64,000 nt of DNA, from assembly GCF_900177245.1 (NCBI RefSeq), contig NZ_FXBM01000002.1, positions 1 to 64,000 of the forward strand, read 5' to 3'. Of the stretch, positions 44,560 through 52,980 are shown piece after piece. The position numbers were made by a program, and so were the translations under genes. Source of the stretch: Rathayibacter oskolensis (lineage in GTDB: Bacteria > Actinomycetota > Actinomycetes > Actinomycetales > Microbacteriaceae). The notes beneath the pieces are model-generated. The model saw only the letters and a list, made by a program, of their open reading frames with translations. It was not told where the DNA came from and made no database searches. Every line of letters begins with the position of its first letter. The stretch's first letter is position 1.

Positions 44560-45075
44560 TCAGGCCGAGCGGCCGCGCATCCCCGAGCCCTGCCGGCGCT
44601 CGGCGCCGTGCTCGCGCTCCCAGGCGTGCTCGTGCCGGGTCAGCAGCCGCGACCCCCACGCGCACAGGACGAACGCGGTCGCCGTCGCCAGCAGCGCGGC
44701 GATCCAGGTCGACGCGTCGCGGCTGACGAGCAGGTTCGCGGAGGCGACCAGCACGCCGAACGCCGATCCGGTGCTCGTGCCGAGGACGAAGGCGCGGTCG
44801 CTGCGGCTGACCGCGCGGGCCGACACCATCCCGGCGACGGCTCCTGCGCCGCCGGCGACTCCGATGCCCGCTCCGGAGGCGATGCCCATCAGCATCCCGA
44901 AGCTCACGAGCGCAGCGGCGTCGAGCGACCCCGACAGCAGGGCGGCCGGCAGGTACAGCACGAGGGCGACCGCGGCGCCCACGGCGCCGCCGACCAGGAT
45001 CGCGCCGACCAGCAGCGCGGCAGTGACACAGCTGATCCGTGCCACAGGGCGCACGGATCCTTCGGGTTCGAACAT
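44560..45075 (-). CDS. Membrane protein, unknown
   Basis: 171 residues, five hydrophobic helices with many Gly/Ala (VGGAVGAAVALVLYLPAALLSG, GMLMGIASGAGIGVAGGAGAVAGMV) and a basic C-terminus. The ATG at 45075 precedes the first helix. No family is recognised. It is convergent with purM, 23 nt apart. Confidence 0.75.
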   Translation of the reverse strand: MFEPEGSVRPVARISCVTAALLVGAILVGGAVGAAVALVLYLPAALLSGSLDAAALVSFGMLMGIASGAGIGVAGGAGAVAGMVSARAVSRSDRAFVLGTSTGSAFGVLVASANLLVSRDASTWIAALLATATAFVLCAWGSRLLTRHEHAWEREHGAERRQGSGMRGRSA

Positions 45076-45199
45076 CGCGGCTCCATCGACGCGAGCCCGC
45101 GGGTCGTTCCACGGGCCGTCCTCGGACCCTACGCCAGCGCGGCCCGTCGCGGGAGCACCCCCGCGGACCCGTCGTGAGACGGGCGGGGATCGGCGGAGG

Positions 45200-45787
45200 T
45201 CAGGGGACGAGCCCGCGGTCCATCCAGAAGAGGCCGAGCGCTGCGACGGCGGCCGTCTCGACGATCGCGCCGGAGCGGACCAGGTCGGCGACCTCGCGGT
45301 CCGAGAACCACCGTTGGACCATGTCCTGCTCGGTGGCCTCGCGCTCGTGCTCACCGTGCTCGAGATCCTCCGCGAGGAAGATCTCGACCGACTGGGCCAC
45401 GAAGCCGTAGGCCTCGTTCAGCCGCCCGAGGTGACGGAGGCGGCCCGCCCGCAGTCCCGTCTCCTCGCGCAGCTCGGCTCGGGCGAGCGCCTCGGCGTCG
45501 CCCCCGGCCGACCCGTGCGGCCAGCCTCCGGCCGGGAACTCCCACGCCCGCCGCCCGATGGGATAGCGGTACTGCTCCACGAGCCAGAACCCGTCGCCCT
45601 CGCGCGGCAGGACGAGCGCGTAGTCGGCGCGTTCGACGACCGAGTACACGCCGGTGCTGCCGCCGGGCCAGAGCACCTCGTCCTCCCGGACGCGGATCCA
45701 CGGAGTCTCGTAGGCGATGCGCGTCGACAGCTGCTCGACGATCGGCGCCGCCCCGAGCGCCCGCGGACGCCTCTCGGCGTCACGCAC
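45200..45787 (-). CDS. Nudix hydrolase, ADP-ribose pyrophosphatase-like
   Basis: 195 residues from GTG 45787, overlapping the DUF3073 stop by 8 nt. Nudix region: WEFPAGGWPHGSAGGDAEALARAELREETGL (Gly-Gly, Glu-rich box with Ala in place of the usual Arg of REUxEE). Upstream ALVLPREGDGFWLVEQYRYPIGRRAWEFPAG is the hallmark of NUDT5/ADP-ribose pyrophosphatase-type members. Hydrolyses ADP-sugar or similar nucleotides. Operon with DUF3073. Confidence 0.88.
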   Translation of the reverse strand: MRDAERRPRALGAAPIVEQLSTRIAYETPWIRVREDEVLWPGGSTGVYSVVERADYALVLPREGDGFWLVEQYRYPIGRRAWEFPAGGWPHGSAGGDAEALARAELREETGLRAGRLRHLGRLNEAYGFVAQSVEIFLAEDLEHGEHEREATEQDMVQRWFSDREVADLVRSGAIVETAAVAALGLFWMDRGLVP

Positions 45788-45980
45788 GCTTCTGGTGCTG
45801 CTCCTCGACGAAGTCGGTGTCGTCGCCCTCGTCGTCCGAGGGGTCGATCCACTTGGAGTAGTCCGGCTCGTCCGGGTGGCTGAGCTCGCGCTCGAGCGCA
45901 CTGTAATCGACCGCCGGGCTGAACGACTTCAGCTCACGAGCGATCTTGGTGTTCTTTGCCTTCTGACGGCCGCGCCCCAT
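45780..45980 (-). CDS. DUF3073 family small protein
   Basis: 66 residues beginning MGRGRQKAKNTKIARELKSF, the invariant opening of actinobacterial DUF3073 proteins, followed by an acidic C-terminal half (DPSDDEGDDTDFVEE). GAGGGGG lies 5 bases before ATG 45980. Family members lie next to purM across Actinobacteria, as here, but their function is unknown. An AT-rich stretch at about 46030-46080 probably contains its promoter. Confidence 0.93.
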   Translation of the reverse strand: MGRGRQKAKNTKIARELKSFSPAVDYSALERELSHPDEPDYSKWIDPSDDEGDDTDFVEEQHQKRA

Positions 45981-46147
45981 GGGTGACCCCCTCACGATGA
46001 CAGGCCAGACGGGCGGTGAGCCAGCTGGGGAAAAGAAGCAGACAGAGAAGAATGAAATCTAGCCGGTAGTTTAGCAGACGGGCCATCCGCCACTCCGGGC
46101 CGTCAGCCGCCGGACGAGAGCCGCCCCTCGACCCCGTTGGGAGCACC

Positions 46148-47239
46148 GTGACCCGTGCTCTCGATCCGCGCTCTGCCGTGGTGATCGGTGCCGGCCAGGC
46201 GGGGCTCTCCGTGGCCTACTACCTGCGCCGTCTGGGGCTGCGACCGGGCTCCGACTTCGTCGTCCTCGACCGCGGGCCGCTGCCGGGAGGGGCCTGGCAG
46301 TTCCGCTGGGAAGCGCTCCGGCTCGGCTCCGCGCACCGCGTGCACGACCTTCCCGGCATGGACACGATCGGCCTCTCCTTCGCCACGGCCGACCGCCGAC
46401 GGCCCGCGAGGGACGTCGTCACGGAGTACTACCGGCGCTACGAGGACGCCTTCGAGCTCGCGGTGCAGCGACCGGAGGCGGTGCGCAGCGTCACGAGTGC
46501 GACGCCGGGCGACCGCTCGGCGGATCTTCTCGTCGAGACGGAGCGGACGACCGAGCGGACCCGGCTCCTCGTGAACGCGACCGGCACCTGGGGCTCGCCG
46601 TTCGTGCCGTACTACCCCGGGCGCGAGCGCTTCCGCGGGACCCAGGTCGACACCACCGAGTACGTGCGGGCCGCGGACTTCGCCGATCAGCAGGTGATCG
46701 TCGTGGGAGGCGGGACGTCGGCGATCGGGTTCCTCCTCGAGCTCGAGCGCGTCGCCCGCTCGGTCACCTGGGCGACCAGGCGGCCCGTCAGCTACCGCGA
46801 CGGCGAGCAGCTCGCCCTGGAGTCGGCCGTCGAGGCGGTCGCGGAGCAGGACCGCGCGGCCCGGGCAGGGCGCGCGCTCCCGAGCATCGTCAGCGGCACC
46901 GGGGTGCAGCGCACGCGTCGGGTGGTCGCGGGGATCGAGCGGGGTGTCCTGCGCGAGCACGAGATGTTCCGCTCCCTCGAGGAGGACGGCGTGCGCTGGC
47001 AGGACGGGTCGTTCAGCCGCGCCGACGCCGTCATCTGGGCGACCGGGTTCCGCCCCGAGCTCCGGCATCTCGCGCCGCTCGGGCTGCGCGAGCGCGAGGG
47101 CGGCGTCGCGGTCGTCGACGGCGCCTCCGTCACCGATCCGCGCGTCTTCTTCGCGGGCTACGGGCCGACGGCGTCGACGATCGGAGCCAACCGCTCCGGT
47201 CGCCGGATCGCCCGCGCGGTCGTCGCGCGGCTGTCCTGA
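46148..47239 (+). CDS. FAD/NAD(P)-binding flavoprotein monooxygenase-like
   Basis: 363 residues from GTG 46148 with GGGAG upstream. N-terminal FAD motif AVVIGAGQAGLSVAYYL, a second NAD(P) motif VIVVGGGTSAIGFLLEL (Gly-x-Gly-x-x-Ala), and VIWATGFRPE near the C-terminus, the ATG motif of two-dinucleotide-binding flavoproteins. Group B flavin monooxygenase-like; the substrate is unknown. It is convergent with the debranching enzyme gene, 19 nt apart. Confidence 0.9.
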   Translation: MTRALDPRSAVVIGAGQAGLSVAYYLRRLGLRPGSDFVVLDRGPLPGGAWQFRWEALRLGSAHRVHDLPGMDTIGLSFATADRRRPARDVVTEYYRRYEDAFELAVQRPEAVRSVTSATPGDRSADLLVETERTTERTRLLVNATGTWGSPFVPYYPGRERFRGTQVDTTEYVRAADFADQQVIVVGGGTSAIGFLLELERVARSVTWATRRPVSYRDGEQLALESAVEAVAEQDRAARAGRALPSIVSGTGVQRTRRVVAGIERGVLREHEMFRSLEEDGVRWQDGSFSRADAVIWATGFRPELRHLAPLGLREREGGVAVVDGASVTDPRVFFAGYGPTASTIGANRSGRRIARAVVARLS

Positions 47240-47258
47240 GGGCGGAGCGTCGGCCTCG

Positions 47259-49280
47259 TCAGACCCTTCCGTCCCAGTCCACGGGCACCACGGAGCCGCG
47301 GTACCGGATCCCGTCGACGCGGATCGCGCCGGCCAGCGCGGGCGTGAGCGGCGCGACGGCGAGGGTGCCGCCTCCGGGAGCGAGACCCAGGGCGGCGGTC
47401 AGCACCGCCACCGCCGCAGCGGCCGACCACGCCTGCGGCCGGCACGACGACGGGTAGGGGACCGGAGCGGGCGCCTCGGCGGCCGGATCGCCCGAGTGCA
47501 GCTCGGGCATGCGGTAGCCGAACCCCTCGGCGGCGGCGAGGAGCCCGCGCGAGAGGAGCGTCGCCTCGGCCCCGAAGCCCTCTCGGGCGAGGCCGGTGAC
47601 GGCGATGGCGGTGTCGTGGGCCCAGACCGAGCCCCCGTGGTACGAGAGCGGCCAGTAGCCGGACGAGTCGGTCGACAGGGTGCGCAGGCCGTACCCCGAC
47701 GCGAGCTCCGGCGACACCAGCAGCTCCGCGACCCGCGTCGCGTGCTCGCGCGAGAGGATCCCGGTGCCGAGCAGGTGCCCGATGTTGCTGGTCACGGTGT
47801 CGACCGGGCGCTTCCGGGCGTCGAGGGCGATCGCCGGGTGGCCGCCGTCGGGGGTCGCGATCCAGAACGCCTCGGCGAAGCGGGCTCGGAGGGCGGTGGC
47901 GTACTCGCGCCACTCGGCGCCGTCGCGGCCGAAGTGCTCGAGCAGCGCCGCGCCACCGACGGCCGCCTCGTGGGCGTAGCCCTGCACCTCGCAGAGCGCG
48001 ATCGGGCCCTCGGCGAGCGAGCCGTCGCGCCACTGGATCGAGTCGCCCGAGTCCTTCCAGCCCTGGTTGGCGAGGCCGTGCCCCGTCGTGTCGATGTACT
48101 CGAGCAGACCGTCGCCATCGGAGTCGCCGGAGTCGCGCAGCCAGCGCAGCGCCGCCTCGAGCGCCGGCAGCAGCGCCTCGACCTCGTCGTCGGGCAGTCC
48201 CCAGCGCCACGCGTCGTGCAGGAGGCAGATCCAGAGCGCCGTCGCGTCGACGGTGCCGAAGTAGAGCGGGGGCAGCGACACGCCCTCGCCGGGGATCTCG
48301 AGCGTCGTCGCCCGCAGCTCGTGCATGATCTTGCCGGGCTGCTCCGCCGTCTCGGGGTCGTCGCGGGTGCCCTGCAGCCCGGCCAGCACTCGGAGGGTGG
48401 AGCCCGCCAGCTCCGTTCCGAGCGGGAGCAGCATCCGCGCCGCCCAGATCGAGTCGCGGCCGAACAGCGTGAAGAACCACGGGGCGCCGGCGGCGAGGAA
48501 CGGGTCGCCCGGGCGATCGGCGGTCACCATCCGCAGCGCGTCGAGGTCGTCGAGAGCGGCGCGGCACCAGGAGGCGAGACGCGAGTCGCCGGTCTCGACG
48601 GTCGTTCCGAGCCACTCGGCCGGGCCGGGTGCCGCGGCCACGACGGCGGCGCTGTCGGTCACGTCGATCCTCCACGCGACCTCCACCGAGCCGCGTGCGG
48701 GGACCACCACGTCCCAGCCCACGGTGGCCGCTGCCGCGCCCTCGATCACGGCGCCGACCGCCGTCACGACGGCGCGCGCGGTGGCGTGGCTCCACTCGAG
48801 GGAGTCGCCGTCGACGGTCGTCGCGATCGCGACCTCGTCGCGGAGCCCCGCCTTCACGACGTGCACGAGCGAGAAGTCGGCCTCGAGCGCGAGCTCGATC
48901 CGGGTGGCGACCGGTTCGGGCAGCGCCGACTCGAGCCGGAGCGTCTCGTGCAGCGATCCGGCCGACACGGTCCGGGTGCGGACCAGGCGGATCAGCGGGT
49001 CGGCGGACGGGTCGTCGAGGTGCCGGGTGAGTGCGGTGAAGCGCGCGGAGGAGGCGCCGTCGCGAGCGGCCGAGACGGGCTCCGGCCGGTGCCCGCCGAC
49101 GAGGAGCCGGGCGCCCGCGAGCACTCGGACGTCACCGTGGTAGAGGCCGTGGATCGGCAGTCCGCCGAGCTCGCCCGCCTCGTCGGACCAGAGCTGGGAC
49201 GGGGCGCGGAGCAGGACGACGGCGTCGTGGAGGAGCGGCTGGAGGGGCGGGCGGTTCTGGTCGTCGCGCTCGGTCGTCAC
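47259..49280 (-). CDS. Amylo-alpha-1,6-glucosidase/glycogen-debranching-type enzyme
   Basis: 673 residues from GTG 49280 (GAGGAG 6 bases upstream). An N-terminal beta-rich domain of the GDE_N_bis type (SQLWSDEAGELGGLPIHGLYHGDVRVL) is followed by an (alpha/alpha)6 barrel: PWFFTLFGRDSIWAARMLLPLG carries a catalytic-type Asp, NQGWKDSGDSI a second acidic pair, and YGLRTLSTDSSGYWPLSYHGGSVWAHDTAIA the barrel end. It removes alpha-1,6 branches or related glucans. Divergent from the LacI gene, sharing two operator-like palindromes. Confidence 0.9.
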   Translation of the reverse strand: MTTERDDQNRPPLQPLLHDAVVLLRAPSQLWSDEAGELGGLPIHGLYHGDVRVLAGARLLVGGHRPEPVSAARDGASSARFTALTRHLDDPSADPLIRLVRTRTVSAGSLHETLRLESALPEPVATRIELALEADFSLVHVVKAGLRDEVAIATTVDGDSLEWSHATARAVVTAVGAVIEGAAAATVGWDVVVPARGSVEVAWRIDVTDSAAVVAAAPGPAEWLGTTVETGDSRLASWCRAALDDLDALRMVTADRPGDPFLAAGAPWFFTLFGRDSIWAARMLLPLGTELAGSTLRVLAGLQGTRDDPETAEQPGKIMHELRATTLEIPGEGVSLPPLYFGTVDATALWICLLHDAWRWGLPDDEVEALLPALEAALRWLRDSGDSDGDGLLEYIDTTGHGLANQGWKDSGDSIQWRDGSLAEGPIALCEVQGYAHEAAVGGAALLEHFGRDGAEWREYATALRARFAEAFWIATPDGGHPAIALDARKRPVDTVTSNIGHLLGTGILSREHATRVAELLVSPELASGYGLRTLSTDSSGYWPLSYHGGSVWAHDTAIAVTGLAREGFGAEATLLSRGLLAAAEGFGYRMPELHSGDPAAEAPAPVPYPSSCRPQAWSAAAAVAVLTAALGLAPGGGTLAVAPLTPALAGAIRVDGIRYRGSVVPVDWDGRV

Positions 49281-49372
49281 GGTCGACTCCTCACTGAATC
49301 GTCGGTACGGCAACGGCGTCGGGCGGTCTCCCGGTTGACACCACCGCGGTCGGAGGTAATGTAGCACCCGGA

Positions 49373-49386
49373 TTGGATCGATCAAA
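49373..49386. promoter_or_regulatory. LacI-type operator 1, debranching enzyme/lacI intergenic region
   Basis: TTGGATCGATCAAA is a CG-centred 14-mer; its halves differ by one base from the perfect palindrome TTTGATCGATCAAA. It lies 59-72 nt upstream of the lacI start and about 93 nt upstream of the debranching gene. Confidence 0.65.
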
Positions 49387-49406
49387 TCGGGACTTGAACG
49401 CCTTGG

Positions 49407-49420
49407 TTTGAACGATCAAA
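49407..49420. promoter_or_regulatory. LacI-type operator 2, debranching enzyme/lacI intergenic region
   Basis: TTTGAACGATCAAA, again one base from TTTGATCGATCAAA. Its centre is 34 bp from operator 1, about three helical turns, so a dimer or tetramer could bind both on the same face. It is 25-38 nt upstream of the lacI ATG. Confidence 0.65.
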
Positions 49421-49444
49421 GCCGCTCGCCGTCGAGGAGGACGC

Positions 49445-50479
49445 ATGGCACTGCCGACCGTCGCAGACGTCGCCCGCGTCGCCGGAGTCTCGCGGCAGAC
49501 CGTCTCGAACGTGCTGAACAGCCCCGCGATCGTGCGCGACGCCACCCGCGAGCGGGTCGAGAAGGCCATCGCCGAGCTGAAGTACCGCCCGCACGCCTCC
49601 GCCCGCCGCCTGCGCACGCGCAAGTCGGGCACGATCGGCGTCCGGATGGACCGGGTGCTCGACGGCGTCTCGGGCAGCCTGCTCGACCGGTTCCTCCACG
49701 CGGTCACCGAGCAGGCCGACGCCCGCGGCATGCGCATCCTGCTCTACACGGCGAGGACTCCGGAGGAGGAGATCGCGCAGATCGGACGGCTGCGCGACGG
49801 AGCCGATGTCGACGCCTTCGTGCTCACCTCGACGTTCTACGGCGACCCGCGCACGGCCTGGCTGATCGCCGAGGGCGTCCCCTTCGTGACCTTCGGCCGG
49901 CCCTGGGGAGTCGACGACGAGAACGACCCGCAGCACCTGTGGGTCGACGTCGACGGCGCCTCCGGAGTGGCCCAGGCGACCGAGCACCTCGTCGCGAGCG
50001 GCAGCACGCACATCGCGTGGCTCGGCTGGCCCGACGGCTCGGCGACCGGCGACGACCGTCGCAGCGGCTGGGAGCGGGTGCTGCGCGAGCGGGCGCCCCT
50101 CGCCCCACTGACGGTCGCCTCCGCGGAGGACGACGTGCAGAGGTCCCGAACGGCCGCGATCGCGCTCCTCCGGGACTCCCCGGAGGTCGACGGGCTCGTC
50201 TGCGCGTCCGACTCCCTCGCTCTCGGCGCCTCGATGGCGGCGATCGCCGTCGGACGGCCGCAGCTGCCGATCGTGGGCTTCGACAACACCCCGGTCGCAG
50301 CGGCGGTCGGCCTCTCGAGCGTCGAGCAGGACCTCGACGCGGTCGCCGCCGGCGCGCTCGAGCTGCTGCTCGGCGAGGACGGGGACGACATCGTCCACCG
50401 CGACCTCGCCCCCGGCGAGGCGCACCGCCTCATCGAGCCGCACCTCGTGGTGCGGACCCCGCCCACGCACCAGCCCTGA
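49445..50479 (+). CDS. LacI-family transcriptional regulator of the sugar locus
   Basis: 344 residues; CGAGGAGG precedes the ATG. N-terminal HTH PTVADVARVAGVSRQTVSNVLN with hinge helix SARRLRTRKS, then a periplasmic-binding-protein-like effector domain (GMRILLYTARTPEEE, GLVCASDSLALGASMAA, VGFDNTPVAAAVGLSSVEQDL). It most likely represses itself, the divergent debranching gene and perhaps the transporter behind it, with release on binding a glucan-derived sugar. The effector is not known. Confidence 0.95.
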   Translation: MALPTVADVARVAGVSRQTVSNVLNSPAIVRDATRERVEKAIAELKYRPHASARRLRTRKSGTIGVRMDRVLDGVSGSLLDRFLHAVTEQADARGMRILLYTARTPEEEIAQIGRLRDGADVDAFVLTSTFYGDPRTAWLIAEGVPFVTFGRPWGVDDENDPQHLWVDVDGASGVAQATEHLVASGSTHIAWLGWPDGSATGDDRRSGWERVLRERAPLAPLTVASAEDDVQRSRTAAIALLRDSPEVDGLVCASDSLALGASMAAIAVGRPQLPIVGFDNTPVAAAVGLSSVEQDLDAVAAGALELLLGEDGDDIVHRDLAPGEAHRLIEPHLVVRTPPTHQP

Positions 50480-50556
50480 CTCCCCACCGACCCCGACCTC
50501 CGGCCCGCTCGGCGCGGCCGGCGCACCTCCACCCCACCCCCACGAAAGGCCAGATC

Positions 50557-51804
50557 ATGACACCCACCCACACCGCGGCACGATGGGGTGCCGCGCTGCT
50601 CGCGAGCGCGACGATGCTCACGCTCGCCGCCTGCTCCAGCGGAGGCGCTACCGACGGGTCGAGCGACTCGGCCGGCCTCACGGTGATGATCGGCTCCTCC
50701 GGAGACGCCGAGACCACCGCGGTCACCGACGCGGTGACCAGCTGGGGCGAGGAGAACGGCACCGAGGTCGACGTGGTCGCCGCGAGCGACCTGACGCAGC
50801 AGCTCGGGCAGGGGTTCTCGGGCGGCAACCCGCCCGACCTCTTCTACATGAGCTGGGACCAGTTCCAGACCTACGCGAGCAACCGCTACCTCGAGCCGTA
50901 CGCTCAGGACGCCGAGAACGCCGACGCCTTCTACCCGGCTCTGCGCGACGCGTTCACCTACGACGACCAGTTCTACTGCGAGCCCAAGGACTTCTCGACG
51001 CTGGGGCTCGTCATCAACACCGACCTCTGGGCGGCGGCCGGGCTCACCGACGCCGACATCCCGACCGACTGGGCCTCGCTCGAGTCCGCCGCGACGACGC
51101 TGACGGCCGACGGCGTCGCCGGGCTCTCGTTCGGCGCCGAGTACGCCCGCATCGGCACCTTCATGAACCAGGCCGGCGGCTCGCTTCTGTCGGAGGACGG
51201 TGAGACGGTCACGGCGGACACCCCCGAGAACGTCGCCGGCCTCGCCGAGGTGAAGAAGCTCCTCACCGACGGCACGCTGAAGTTCCCGGCCGACCTCGAC
51301 TCCGGCTGGTCGGGCGAGGCGTTCGGCAAGGGCGCCGCCGCGATGGTCATCGAGGGCCCCTGGATCAACGGCGCGCTCGCGGCCGACTACCCCGACGTGA
51401 ACTACACGGTGGCCGAGCTCCCCGCGGGCCCGGGCGGGAAGTCGACCTTCACGTTCAGCAACTGCTGGGGCATCCCGGTCGGCAGCGAGACCGCCGAGCA
51501 GGCCGAGTCGCTCGTGACCGCGCTCACGTCGGACGAGCAGCAGCTCGCCTTCTCGGACGCCTTCGGCGTGATCCCCTCGACCGAGACAGGAGCCGCGGAG
51601 TACGCGACGAAGTACCCCGAGAACGCGGCGTTCGTGACGGGCAACGACTACGCCGTCAGCCCCGTCGCGTTCGCGGGTGCGGCCACCGTGATCACCGACT
51701 TCAACTCGGCGCTCGAGGGACTGGCGACCGGCGATCCGGAGGCGATCCTCGCCGACCTGCAGACCAACCTGCAGGACGCGCTCGACACCGCCAACGCGCA
51801 GTAG
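50557..51804 (+). CDS. Sugar ABC transporter substrate-binding lipoprotein
   Basis: 415 residues. Lipoprotein signal with lipobox LAAC (MLTLAACSSGGATDG). Family-1 solute-binding features: GGNPPDLFYMSWDQF, DFSTLGLVINTDLWAAAGL, GAAAMVIEGPWINGAL and FSNCWGIPVGSE. It delivers an oligosaccharide to the two permeases encoded next. GAAAGG precedes the ATG. A hairpin sits just after the gene. Confidence 0.94.
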   Translation: MTPTHTAARWGAALLASATMLTLAACSSGGATDGSSDSAGLTVMIGSSGDAETTAVTDAVTSWGEENGTEVDVVAASDLTQQLGQGFSGGNPPDLFYMSWDQFQTYASNRYLEPYAQDAENADAFYPALRDAFTYDDQFYCEPKDFSTLGLVINTDLWAAAGLTDADIPTDWASLESAATTLTADGVAGLSFGAEYARIGTFMNQAGGSLLSEDGETVTADTPENVAGLAEVKKLLTDGTLKFPADLDSGWSGEAFGKGAAAMVIEGPWINGALAADYPDVNYTVAELPAGPGGKSTFTFSNCWGIPVGSETAEQAESLVTALTSDEQQLAFSDAFGVIPSTETGAAEYATKYPENAAFVTGNDYAVSPVAFAGAATVITDFNSALEGLATGDPEAILADLQTNLQDALDTANAQ

Positions 51805-51811
51805 TCCGACT

Positions 51812-51845
51812 CCGGGAGGCGGCGGACCCGACCGCCGCCCCCCGG
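51812..51845 (+). terminator. Intercistronic hairpin after the binding-protein gene
   Basis: 14-bp stem with one mismatch (CCGGGAGGCGGCGG / CCGCCGCCCCCCGG) around a 6-nt loop, between the binding-protein stop and the first permease. Without a T-tract it more likely lowers read-through or protects the upstream mRNA end, raising binding-protein output over permeases. Confidence 0.6.
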
Positions 51846-51882
51846 GCCCACCCGCACACGAATCGTCGAAGGAGACGCATCG

Positions 51883-52980
51883 ATGAGCACCACCGTCGCC
51901 CCGCGGAGGCGCCGCTCCGGCATCCGCGGGCACGAGGCCCGCTACGGCTGGCTCTTCACCCTGCCGGCGATCCTCGTGGTCGGCGTGTTCCTCGTCGTGC
52001 CCATCGGGCTCGCGCTCTGGGTGAGCGTCAGCAACTGGAACGGCCTCGGCTCGCCGCTCGGTCCGACGGCGCAGTTCGTCGGCACCGACAACTACCGGGC
52101 CGTGCTGATCGACTCGGGACTCGCGCAGAAGGACTTCGGCACCGCGATCCGCAACAACGTCTACTACGTGCTGCTCGTCGTCCCGTTGCAGACCGCGCTC
52201 GCGCTGTTCCTCGCCGTGCAGGTCAACCGGCGCGTGCTGCGCGGGCGCGGCTTCTTCCGCACCGCGTTCTACTTCCCCTCCGTCACCTCCTCGATCGCCA
52301 TCACGGTGATCTTCCTGTTCCTCTTCAGCGCCTCGGGCGTCGTCAACGCGGTGCTCGGCTGGTTCGGGGCCGACGGCCCGACCTGGATGGCCGATCCGAC
52401 CGGAGTCCTGCACACCCTCCTCGGGCTGATCGGCCTCGACGGAACGGGCTTCGGCGGCGCGGCCCCGCTCGGACTCACCTGGTGGGACTGGCTGTCGGGC
52501 CCCTCCGTCGCGATGTGCGTGCTGATCACCATGGCGATCTTCACGACCTCGGGCACCTTCATGCTGCTGTTCCTCGCGGCACTGCAGAACATCGGGTCCG
52601 AGATCGACGAGGCCGCGCTGATGGACGGCGCAGGTCCGCTGCGGAAGTTCTTCTCGGTGACGCTGCCGATGCTGCGGCCGACCCTCTTCACCGTGCTCAC
52701 CCTCGGCCTCATCGGCACCTGGCAGGTGTTCGACCAGATCTACCTCACCGGAGGCGGGTCGCCGGGCAAGACGCTGCTCACGCCGGCGTTCCTCGCCTAC
52801 GAGTCGTCGTTCACCGATCTGCGCTGGGGCCAGGGCGCCGCGATCGCGTTCATCCTGTTCTTCATCATCGTCGTCCTCACGCTGCTGCAGCGCGCCCTCC
52901 TCCGCGAGAAGGGCGAGCCGCGGCGCCGGGCCGCCCGCGCCGACGCCGCGACGACCCTCACCACGGGAGGTGTGCGATGA
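51883..52980 (+). CDS. Sugar ABC transporter permease (MalF-type)
   Basis: 365 residues, GAAGGAG before ATG. An N-terminal cytoplasmic tail, then about six to seven helices; the EAA loop reads IDEAALMDGAGPLRKFFSVTLPML, the site that contacts the ATPase. No ATPase gene is in the locus, so a shared MsiK-type ATPase is expected elsewhere. The long loop after helix 3 (GADGPTWMADPTGVLHTLL...) is larger than usual. Confidence 0.93.
   Translation: MSTTVAPRRRRSGIRGHEARYGWLFTLPAILVVGVFLVVPIGLALWVSVSNWNGLGSPLGPTAQFVGTDNYRAVLIDSGLAQKDFGTAIRNNVYYVLLVVPLQTALALFLAVQVNRRVLRGRGFFRTAFYFPSVTSSIAITVIFLFLFSASGVVNAVLGWFGADGPTWMADPTGVLHTLLGLIGLDGTGFGGAAPLGLTWWDWLSGPSVAMCVLITMAIFTTSGTFMLLFLAALQNIGSEIDEAALMDGAGPLRKFFSVTLPMLRPTLFTVLTLGLIGTWQVFDQIYLTGGGSPGKTLLTPAFLAYESSFTDLRWGQGAAIAFILFFIIVVLTLLQRALLREKGEPRRRAARADAATTLTTGGVR

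Noticed and set aside
41714-45112. A 1132-residue purF fusion
   Set aside because: The frame is open upstream, but purF must begin at Met-Cys2 for catalysis, and the upstream part lies under purM on the other strand.
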